Positions 42,201 to 54,200 of a stretch of 64,000 bases of DNA are shown one piece after another; the stretch's first letter is position 1, and the number at the start of each line of letters is the position of its first letter. Below the pieces are notes generated by a model that ran no database searches, had not been told where the DNA came from, and saw only the letters and a list, made by a program, of their open reading frames with translations. The position numbers and the translations under genes were made by a program. Origin of the DNA: Theristus sp. LFF4_11 (lineage: Eukaryota > Nematoda > Chromadorea > Monhysterida > Xyalidae); assembly GCA_030248135.1 (NCBI GenBank), contig JASANC010003425.1, forward strand, positions 1-64,000, given 5' to 3'.

Positions 42201-45200
42201 GTTATGAAAACATGCGTACACATGCACAAGTACAGTGCAATGCAAACAATGCGGACAGATGCCTAAAATGTACGTTCTATCATGACTTAAGACCAGAAAA
42301 GCTGCTGCAGGTCTTAAGTCATGATAGCACATTACATTGTAGTGTACATTGTATCTTCAGATGTAAAGATACACATGACATATACATGTTACATGTAATG
42401 TATCTTTCTCAAAAAACCTTCAAATTTTAGCTCGCTGATTTGGTGCTCTAGATAATTTTCGCCTAGCGAATCAAATTTGAAGTTCACTTTTCGGTTGCGA
42501 ATTGTGTTTTTTTTCACATGCTGTTTATTTTTTGAGACAAATTTTGTCTGATTGGAAAACAGTCACGAAAAAGAATAACATAAACAAACAAAGCACATAC
42601 AGCGGCGGAAAAGAAAAGCAACCTTCTGTTACAACAACAACAACAACAACAACAACAAGACACACACACACACTGTTGCTCATTTTCAGTCGAGAAAAAC
42701 GTTTTTTTCCTCGAAAATGCCTTATTTCCATATAGTCAAGATGGAGTTTCACTATACTGAGCCTCTGCTGTCGTCTGAAAATACAATGTATGTATGCATG
42801 GTATGGTTCTTTTAAATAATTTACGCCTATATATACGCTCGCTGCTGGCTAGCTTACACGCATGCTTACAGATACAGAGTGAGACATAAGTTTATACTGG
42901 GTTACATTGCTGACGGTTCATCCGACAAGCGTTCGAAAACCAAGCGCACTTGCACTCACTCACGCAGCATTGCATAGTTGCTGGTGTTTTTGTTTTTTTG
43001 TTTATGACTGCATTTTGGATTGAAGTGAAAAGTCTCCCGTGTGACAAAGTTTCGTCGTATATGAGAACGCCTTCACAGACAAGAAGTTTACCCGTGTCTC
43101 AATGACATCCGTTAAAGGCCGGCTGACAGGTTGAAAGGAAAATAGAGGGAGGAAAATGCGGCTCAGCTGTTTTGTAGGCGGGATCGCTCATGATGTTTCA
43201 CAATGCAATAATAGTGTAAATCAAACTGTACGCGCTCTTTTTTGCCTGCGAAAAAAATCACACACACTCGACTACCCATGCCGCAGACGATCGCGGATAA
43301 ATCCGTCAATTTTTGAACCCACCCTGTACATCTGCATGCACACAGTGCAGTCGGAAGTAACAGCTTCTCTCTTGTGCTCTGCGCTTCTCTGTTTGCACGT
43401 GCCGGGTAGATGTTGTCGAAATGGTTATCAACATATCATGACACCTTAAAATGCACAAAGCTCTTGGAAATTTAGCTCGTAAGTAGCGTCAGGAACACGG
43501 TGCTGTAGTACATTAAAATTAACATGAATTTTCACGTCAAAAAAGCTGGTTTGACGCTGTTAACTAATGAATTAAAATTTTGAATTAAAATTTTTGAAAC
43601 ACCAAGATAGCCTATTCGACGTCTAAAAACGAGTTTAGTCCGTGCGAGGCGACCTTTTTTCTGTGGTCTCTGTTTTTGTCGCACCGAACAGAGGCGAGCG
43701 GGGAGGGTGGAAATCCCTTGAAGATTATGTGGATCTTGATTATGAATAATGCTGTGATTATCCTTACTGCATTATCTTGTGGAATACTTGGAACTATGAC
43801 CAGTAAAGGAAAGAAAATTTCGTTGCACGATTTTATTTTTTTCTCTTGATGTACTATATTTTGAGATTTGTATAGTGAACTGAAACTACAATAGTATTAC
43901 ATTTTGTCCGTGTTATGGACAATATACATATGTTATGAAGACAATTCAATTTTCACCAACAAGGCCTGGAAGATCCTTGTCACGCGAAATTTCAGAGTTC
44001 GTTTCTTTTTGGCTTTCGTCGCCAAAACTCCCAGTATACGAGATGTACTTACGATATAAGAAACATGCAATATCAATGTTAAGAGCACACAACCACACAC
44101 ATGTGCACACGTACATACACATTATACACATACACATTGTACATGTAGCAAATCACGACATGGGTATATAAACAAACTTACATACATCCATACGTCTGTA
44201 TATGAATTTGAACATGAAGTCTTGACGAAGGCTTTATATTGAAGCTTGCGAACGTGAGGATTTACTTGAAGTTTGTCATTACTTGGAATGTGGTTGAATT
44301 CAAATCCAGTTTGTAACCATAATTGGCTACTGCGCTCGTCATATAAAAACATATAAAAGCATACATGTCATAAACACACGAAATCATGAATGCACAGTCA
44401 TTTTTGATGAATTTGACGCATGAAATTTCTTTGTCGCTTTTCACTATTTTTAAGAAACTGGACTATGGAAAAACGGTTCGACCCCGTTCCTAATATCTTT
44501 TTATTAAAAAATGATTCATACAGACACACATCTAGTTTGCAAATTCTAATTAGAATTGTGCAAATTGGAACTATTTTCAACTATTCATGCGCAAATCATT
44601 GTAATAGGAGGGTAGGGTAGGAGAGAGAATAGCAATAAACAACATCAGAAAACGAAAAATATGCATATAACCATTCGTTTACAAAATGGTTGAGACGAAA
44701 CAAATGACGGGAAGGAAATTATAAAGCCTTTCAAGAATACGATTAACTTGAACGTGTCATGTTTCGCTTTGAAAATTGTTCATTTCTTAGAATATTTGAG
44801 TGAATGGCTTTTGAGGTTTGAGTAAATGAATGGTTCCTTAGTGTTACCATGTACGCAGATATTTTTATGGCTGCTGTTTAATGGCACCCATGATAAAAAC
44901 CATTGAAAACCGGAAATAATTCAAATTCTCGCAATTGTTCTTGCGCTCAATTGAGCGCAACTTGTATTATGACAGATTTTTGAAAAATTAAAGTTTTTTT
45001 CAGAATAAAACATTCGATTAGAAGAAACCAAAACAAACTTGCAATATGTTATCTTATACAAGGAACACCAAAATCACGAAAGCCAAATGCTAACGCTGTT
45101 TACGTGAATGTAAAATGTATGGTTTAAAAGCTGTATTAACGTACTGGAACATATTTTGGTTTGTTTCTTTACCGTAAAACCGTATCGTTATGCTTATTGG

Positions 45201-48200
45201 AATGCTACTGAAGCAGGGTGCGATTGCGTCAGGGACATCATTTCAAAACATTTTTTGTCATAAGTTGCTTAAATCAGTTGGTTAGGTAAGGAAACAAAAT
45301 TGGCATGTTACAATTTTTAACATACATGAAGATAACTTTAATTATGCAGAATTAGAAAGCAGTTTTATCTAAATGCTTGTAAATGCACAGTTTCAACTTC
45401 CAGTCTTTGCTTCTTTTGTGAAGAGGAAATTTACGGTAGCTAAAAGCTCTCTCTCAAAACTTCACACCCTAGAACGACTCGTTTGGGTGTAAAGAAAATT
45501 TAAAGAAAACGTGCGCTTTGCACTCTACTGTGTAACATAACACGGCACTATCTTCGTAACGATATCGTTAAATGGCATTTGAATTATGAGCGAAAACATT
45601 TGCCTAAAACTTGCACCGAATTTTTGTTTTATAAGGCTCTGGAGATCAGCTTACATATTGTTCTGTTCTTTGAGGAAAAAACTTGTTGTCAGATAGAGCA
45701 GGAGAGGAAGGTCAAATAGTTTTTTGCCATTATTTTAGGCTGTCTCTCGTATCGCACTGTCAGCGAGATTTGTTCCTTAGTTGATGTCTTATTTCATTCG
45801 GTGAACAGTTGCGACCGTGTATTTTCATGCTGTATTTAAGATTGAAAATACTAAAAAGTTTCAAAAAGGCAGCAAGAAGTGTTTTTGGCAAAAGGTACAT
45901 AACAAGTACATGTACCTAGCAACTAACTGTGCAATTTAGCTGCAAAAAACATTGAAAGTTCAAATTGGTTGTTTGAAAAGCGTTTCCGTTTAGAAACTAT
46001 CGCGAAAAGGTTTGTTCTTTCAAAAGTTCGGCTATAAAATTTAATTTATGTTGCAATTGTGATCCGCGCGGCCCCCAGATACATCATTATCTGATAGAGA
46101 AAATTTATTCGTTTGGTTTGAAAAGCATTCGACAAAAATTTTAAAACAATACACAGAAAAAAGTTTGGAACTTTTAAGAAAGTGAAGTTTTTTGTTTTGT
46201 GGATTCAAGAGAATGTGTTAAAACGTGTAATGAGATCTATAACACCCTCGGTTGTTGCATGTACGGGTTTAAAAATTAAAACTTTCAAAACAGCTGTAGA
46301 AAGATAAAATAGTCTAAAAATCGGGCACTATACGGCAAAAAGAAATATAGCGCCATTCTTCAGCTGCAGTTTTTCTCTATTTATGAAAATCCGCCAATAG
46401 CAACGCACATTAGCAGTTTTCTGCCTGAAATAAAGGAAACTAAGGTTAATATCGGAAACGCGGCAAATAGTGTCAAAAAGCGTTAGCCGTTTTTGCAGCT
46501 GCTAAACGCGTTTTAGGGTGGAAAACCATAAGTTTTTAAACATAAAGTACATGTACGCAAAGACATACATACAATGTATGCATAACAAATGTGTATCCAC
46601 ATAACAAATGTAGCAGGTCACAAATGAAAAAGTCACTGAAAAAAGTATTGGCACTATTGTCAGTTTGCTGGCAGACTGGCAATTTTTTAGGAAAACATGA
46701 TGAGGTTGATATTTTATAGGTAATTTCTTAACAACAAAATTTGAGTAATAAAAATTTACCCAAAAGAATGAATAAATATGAACTATGATTCAAGTTACGT
46801 TAGTGCAACTGACTTTAAATGGTGGAAAATTCAAACGATCAGGAAAATACCCTGTGCGGTGCGGTGCGCTATGTTGCGCGAACAAATCGCTTAAACCACG
46901 TAAAACGTCTCAGGAACAAATCTCACATATTCCTGACCGTGTGGCAGTACAACTTGCAAAGGGGTTGCACTTTATTCGCCTCTGTATGCCTCGGTAAAAA
47001 TGTTTTTTTTTGTAAAATTGTTCTGTGTGTCGAACCTGCTATATCTAAAATGCGTGCAACTGCTCAAAAACACAGCACAACGGTTTAATTACATTTGTGA
47101 AATTTTGATACTCTAGCCAGCATAATGATCGGTTGCGTGATGATGTTCTAGGCATTCAGCTTCTCCATTTCAAATGCATCCGATGATTTTCTTGTTGAAA
47201 AATTATGTTTTCAAACTACTTCCCATCTAGAATCAAACACTTGACACAGTGTACAATATGTAACATGCATGTCGACAGTACGGCGGCATATGATTGATAG
47301 GCTTAAGGACCTGCGGCGAGACATTTACTTAGTATTTTGTGTATATGCCTGCGCATTCTGGTGAAAGTTAAAATCGCGTATACTGGCGTGCGTTGAATGG
47401 ATGGAGATATGTTCATGTAATTATTGTCATACAATGTGATCTGCATAAAGTGTATATACCTGAATGAAGAGTGTTGATTATCCTACACGTAACTAAAATG
47501 TACATGTATATGTGTAAATTTATGTATCTATGTAGTTTAATCAACCAGTGCTACCAAAACAAATGCAGCAAACTCAGATACAGGTACAGTACAGGAAATC
47601 CTGGGTAATGCTTTATGCTGCTACAAACACGTCGCAGGTGCATACGAAAGTCGCTTTGGTATGACAGTAATGCTTAAAATGCATCGAAACCCACATGCAA
47701 GTTGTGCAATCGTGTTGATGATGTGTGTATCTAAGCAATAATTCATCACTCATCAGCCAATTAAATTACTACCGACGAACCGACATTTACGTACAGTACT
47801 ACAATTATAATTCAGTGCGATCAATTCAACCAATATATCAAAAGGGACTGAGCCGCCCTTTGACAACATATTCACTGAAAAACATTGAACATAAAGTTTG
47901 AAAGCTCGTGCTCTCGCCCAATCAGCGGAGCTATTTCTAATGCAGCTACCATAGTTATCAAATAATTTAACCAATGTCAAGAATGATAATATTTGATGGT
48001 GTTTCATATGTGTGATTATTGAGTTTTCAATTTATGTTTGGTCATCTGAGGCGTCGATATATGCACTTACATGTGTGTGAAGTGAAGAGCAATAATATGG
48101 AAACTTTTTGGAATACATGTAGCAATACAATGATGACGCCAAATAAATAACAAGCGGCTAACAGGAAATAGAACGCAAAACATTAATCTTTGGTTCATGG

Positions 48201-51200
48201 CTGGGCACATCAGCGAAAGTTTGAAATTAAACAACTAACAACAACAGGTTCATACTGAACGAGCGCGTAAAAACAGACATCACATTGATAGACATATATT
48301 ATCTTTTTGTGCAAAGGAGTAGTGAAGTGGAGTAATGGTCGATTAATATGGAGTAATGTTGAATGAATCTGTGGAAAATCCGCACAGCTGAAAAAGTGAA
48401 CGCGCTTTCCCGCGACCAAACGTAAAATGAAAAATTTTTATTGTGTGCAAAAGATTTTGATTATTATTTTTTCATTCTTCCACAAAACACCGTCAGGTTG
48501 CTCAGATTACGTTCAGTTTTGTTGGTTTCAAATTGCCGCGCAGCCGTGAAACATTTTCCATGGCTGTGCGGGTAATTGCCTATTACGACACGCCCGATAA
48601 GAAGCATAATATTATATTACGCCCTATAACCTTTTTTTCAATTTATATTCTATTTCACGTTCTGTTGAAATCGAACGCATTTCGAAATACAAAAAGACTG
48701 AAGAGACGTAACATTGATGTGAGGTTTTTTGTAGTTTTCCCTCTGCAATAAAATTATACAGACAAGCGGATATATCGCGTGCTTTTTTGTTTCTGCTTTG
48801 TCCTGTTTTTCTACTGCTCCCGAAATCACAAAAAGATGTTGGGTTTTTAGATGCGTTTGTGTAACCTAATGTATTTTGTCGCAGAACCGTGTGCAGACAA
48901 GAGACACAGATGTGATTCGAAGACTTGTAATTTTCTTGCGTTTTGATTGAAAAAAAACAGTGGTGCGAAGATGTTAGCAGTTTAGACCCAGTGTAGGCCC
49001 ATAAATAACAGCAACAGCCAGTGTCTCCATGTGTTCAGGCAACGTGCTAGTGTGTAATCATATTGTTTTCATACCTACAATTATGGCATGATTACCACTC
49101 TAAGCTTTATATACTAAAAAACAGTAGAACAGAACATCTTTCAGGACGGTCAGGAGATTACGGAGCACGATTTGCGTGGTAGGTTTTTGAACTCCCGCCA
49201 ACAGTTCGAGCTGACTTCGGCGCAAGAAACAGACGAGGGACGGTACAGTTGCATTGCGTCCAATGATGCCGGCAACGCCGAAAAGGACCTGCAAGTGCAA
49301 GTGCTCTGTGAGTTAACCGGGGCCGTTGATTCGGGCGGCTATCAGGACTATGACTGTCTTGAGTATTATGGCTATTATGATTTGGAGTACTACTACTAAC
49401 TAGTCTGTACTGAAAATATAACATATTTGGCTAAACATTTCATGGTTTTCTTGCGATAATAACCTTGCCGATGTTAGTGCCACATGCTGATTGGCTGTTA
49501 GATTAGTTGACCAATTAACGAATTGTTGGTTGTTAGTAGATTTGTATTCTTATCAAGACAATGCCGGTGACTGGTGACAAACAATAAAAACATTAGAGAC
49601 GTGCTTGGGAAACAGTTGTTTTGAATGTTTTATTCGCTTTTGAGAATCGAATACTCCTCAAGAAATTGAGGTCGTTTCTTTGACGTAGATCTGTTTGATT
49701 ATTAAGCCGAATTTTTGTACGTTTTGTAAGGTTATCATTTCGCTGCGATGGACTAAACTTGCACTTTTGAATTTTAGTGCCACCAACGATGGGGCCAGTG
49801 CAGACGGTCTACGAGATTGTTGAAAACGACACGCTGACGCTAATCTGTCCTGCTGATTCGGTCGCGTCAAAAATACAATGGATGAAAAACGATATTCCGA
49901 TAACGACCTCACACGCGTTACAGGTGCTGTAAATATTGTTCCGTTTAAGCGCGGGACAACGTTCAGGACAACGTAGCATATTTATGAGAAACATATAACT
50001 TATTATTTTATTTTTCATTTTTTAGCTGTCTGCAAGCAGTCGAAAGTTGCACCTGATGAACACCAAAACTCACGATGCCGCTCGGTACACGTGCGTTGCG
50101 TCGAACGACGCTGGCCAGGAGAGTCTAGATGTGCAGTTAACTGTTCTTGGTGAGAGAGTTACAAGAGTGAGAGACTCTATATAATAAAAACACTTTATCT
50201 TATGCACCCAATGCAGCTCAATCAGCTATGTATATCTATATTTACGCTGTTTCAAAATTTTCAGTCCCACCTAAGATCATTGGTCGACCGAGCTACATGA
50301 CCCGCGAAGCGGTGATCGGTCAAACGTTGCAAATCGAGTGTCGTACGCACGGAATTCCGGAGCCGGATGTGACGTGGAAGAAAGACGGACGCCCACTGTT
50401 CGAAAACGATCGGATTGATCTGTTGAACAATGGGACTGTGCTAAGGTTAGGAAAGAGAACTGTTTTTATAACAGACAAATGTGTTTTATTTGTGTATCCA
50501 TAACTGGCAAGTTTTAATTTGCAATTCATCCATGATGCATTGGCCTGTTCACAGTTTTGTTTTTATTTTTTATCACAGAATGAATGAAACACAAATGAAT
50601 GATCAAGCGCGCTACACGTGCATCGCGACGAACAAAATTGGCCACGCTGAAGCCGATACATTTTTGACGTTGAAAAGTTTGTTTCTAATTGGTAAAAATC
50701 AAAGGTGTAACAAAAAACGTTCAAAAGTTTTTAGCTCCACCACGAATTGCTCCCGGCGAAGACACACTGAAGACCGTTCTTGGTGATGGACGCACAATCC
50801 GATGTGAAGTTAGCGGAAAACCCCAACCGGAGGTAATTAACAGCTAAAAAATTGCAAATTTCAGGTTTCAGAAAAAGCGTAATAATCATAGTTCTATAAA
50901 GAATGGAATCAACCTTTTTGGCAATAAACACACATGCAAACGTTTTTTGCAGGTTACCTGGATGAAAAATGGCCAACCATTTCATTCGGCATTGATTCAA
51001 TCCAGTTTCGATGTTCACTACATGCACATTGTCGATGCAACCATGGATGATGCTGGAAGATACACGTGTATTGCTAAAAATGACGTTGCTCAAGTGAGCC
51101 GAACCGTAGAACTGATGGTCCTCGGTACGTACATTGTATGGGCAATTTTCATTTATGTTTAGGTATTTTCAACTGCTTGGAAAAAAAACTGTCAGAATTA

Positions 51201-54200
51201 GTGAAAAATTGAAAAAAACATTTGTCATTAAAATTGGCTTCTGGTTTACCTCATTGGATTTTCTAATACCGCACATTTCAGTACCACCGACTATCGAGGC
51301 GGGTGAACGTGTCATGTGGGTCAGTGAAAACCGTTCATTAGCAATTGACTGTCTCGCAAGCGGCTCTCCTGCTCCAAACATTACCTGGCTTCAAGACGGG
51401 GAAGAATTGGACTTCAGTGACAATTTCAAATACCAATTGGTGGCTGACAAGAAGCGACTGACCTTGCTGAACGCACAACCGGCCGACGGTGGACGTTACA
51501 CGTGCCATGCGGTTAATGAAGCGGGTAATTAAAGTCGCGAAACTACTTTTTAGTTTTTCAGCGAATTATTGTGTGTTCATGTTTGAACAATGTATCTGAA
51601 GCTTTGTTCAGTTGAATACTGATTGGCTGCATGTGCTCCAAAAAACTTAAATTTTGTTGCCAGATGACGCCACAGCCGACTTCATGATTGACGTTGCGAC
51701 GGCGCCTCGATTTATCGACCTTAAACGGAATGTCCGCGAAAAACAAAGTGGTCAAGTAAAACTCGAATGTCTCGTTGACGCCAAACCCCCCGCATCAATT
51801 CAATGGTTTAAAGCTGGGCGACCTATTGATGAAGCACCCAATGTTATACTGAGTCCTCGAGGCGAACACCTGATGGTGCTTGATGCCAAGGTTTGTCGTT
51901 TTTTAAAAGGTTGATTATGGTCCAGTTTATTTTACAACTGTCTTTTCGAGTTCGACCACATTTATACATGTTGTTTAGGTAACAGATTCCGGTTCCTATT
52001 CGTGTTTGGCAAAAAACAAAGCAGGCCAAGATGAGGCGCAATTCACGGTCACTGTGTTAGGTAAATTCTAATCACTTTTTATTTTAGCTTCTCACGCAAC
52101 CAAATTTCAAACTTTAAACTAAAATTTTTAAAAATTGCATTTCAGTTCCGCCGCATATAGATGAAACCCTGAATCAGAATCCGAAAGTTGTTGTTGGACA
52201 CGAAATCGTTATTGTTTGTCCAGTTATAGGCATTCCAGAGCCAACGGTACGTTTTATTTTTTTCTTGGTTCCAATTTTCTAAATTTGATAATGCAATTTC
52301 TTTTATCGTAATAATTTTCAGGTTACATGGCGAAAAAACGCGCAAGTTGTTGACATAAATTCTGATCGGTACGAACTGGAAAACGAAAAACATTTAAGAA
52401 TCAATGCAACCACTCAAGACGATGCAGGCAGATACACCTGCCACGCTGAGAATGAGGCAGGAGAATTGGACACTGACTTTGCCGTGAAAGTTATAGGTGA
52501 GTGCATGACTTTACAGTTGAGTGTGGCTTCATTATAATGTGTGTCGTTTAGTGATTGGATTTGTATGGTATTGTAGTATAAATGGATATGTTGAAGGGGC
52601 TTGTTTAGAGTAAACTGCGGTGGTCTTGGGGCCCACAGCATTGTCTTTGCGTATCAAAAAGTTTCTATGCTTCACGTCACATCTTTTTAGGACCACCAAA
52701 GTTTGGCGTCGCTAAAGCGTTAGAGTACGAGGTGGTCGATGGCTCTTCAGTCACAATGGACTGCGAGGTAGGCAGCTTATTTTCGAAGGCAAACAACCTT
52801 TTTAAAGAATTCTGGTTTGAATCCATTCAACTGTATAAGGTGCAAGCAAGTCCACCGCCTGATGTGACGTGGATGAAAGGCAAAACAGGAGTATACCTTG
52901 ATTCAAATGTTTGGATTTCGGCGAATGGTCGACATTTGACGTTGTCACAGGCGAAAGTTTCTGATGGTGGCGAGTAAGTAAGAACAGTTTTTCATTTTTA
53001 AATAGTGTCTGTGCTTTGTATTTTTACGTATATATTTTGGTAGTCTTGTTAGCAGTATTGTACTATAGTATTACAGTAGTGGCTATGAATAGTGTCTGGT
53101 TTGCTAAGCAGGAACGTTTATAGATATACCTGCAAAGCTACTAATGTCGCCGGCACAACCAAGATTGACATGACCCTGCGAGTTTTGGTGCCACCAAAAA
53201 TCGACAAGTCGAACATTGTTGGTAACCCATTGGCGATCAGGAATCGTTCAATCACCTTGGAATGTCCAGCTACCGGAATTCCAAATCCCGTACTTTCTTG
53301 GACTAAAGAAGGACAGCCGATAGAGTGAGTGAACCCGCAGGGGGTTTCTTCACATTTGTCTAATGATTTTTTATTCCTCTATCTATTACTCAGCGAGGAT
53401 CGAATCACCGTATCAAATGGAAACCAGTCAATGAAAATCGAACCTGTTCGAGATACGGATAGCGGTCGATTTACGTGCCACGCAGAGAATAAAGCCGGCA
53501 GCGCTGAACAAGACTTCAATCTCGAAGTATTAGGTACTGTAAAAGTTTTTTGTTTTGTTTTTATATTGTCTGCTGGTATGGATGATCAGTCCAATCGCGT
53601 GAAAACTCGCGAAACCACTACATCTGTCGTAATCATTATTAACCTTTATTTAGTACCGCCGATGATTGACGTGACTCAACAAACCCAGAAAATAGTTAAA
53701 CGCGTGGGTGAACAATTGATCCTCGTGTGTCCGGTTGAACTAGACACTTTTGTGCCGGATGCGGACATCAGTTGGACAAAGGATGGACGTCCGTTAGATA
53801 CACTGAGCATTCCTGACGTCAGAGTAAGTTTGAACAACATTTTATAGCACGGTATGAAATTGAATTATTCACTTTGGTGTACTTCTGACGGTTTCAAATG
53901 CACACGGAATGCGTTTTTATGTCAGATCTCTTCTGGCCGCCGCCGACTGAACATTGTTGCGGTGAGAATGTCCGACAAAGGAGCCTACCAATGCATTGCG
54001 TCGAATCGAGCCGGCGAATCTCAAGCATCATTTGAAGTTGAAATTCAATGTAGGAGCCAACAGTCTTGTCTCGACCATGGTTCTAATATTAGTCGTAGAC
54101 ACCAACTGTATTACGAATACGAGCCCCAGTTCAAGAAAACTATAATTCTATCCGCTGCTAACCGCATCAGAACAACAGTTGGGACAATTGCTGTGAAGAA

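Larger units (their letters stand above)
34987..49144. other. Right part of the 18.8 kb hemicentin intron
   Basis: 14 kb with no supported protein gene. An open reading frame of about 150 codons lies upstream of the nested gene (34987-35430, minus strand) and is most likely its 5' UTR or chance. The region is rich in ACATGTACAT-type words (36660-36690, 40780-40820, 44090-44150, 47500-47530), has CTT and ACA microsatellites, and has one perfect hairpin at 42277-42327. A CCACCCTGTACA end near 43318 may be another transposon remnant. Confidence 0.55.

Noticed and set aside
30363..49144. Possible hidden Ig exons in the long intron on the plus strand
   Set aside because: I looked for the WxKDG and YxC signatures with flanking splice sites and found none. 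The exons on either side already complete one domain.
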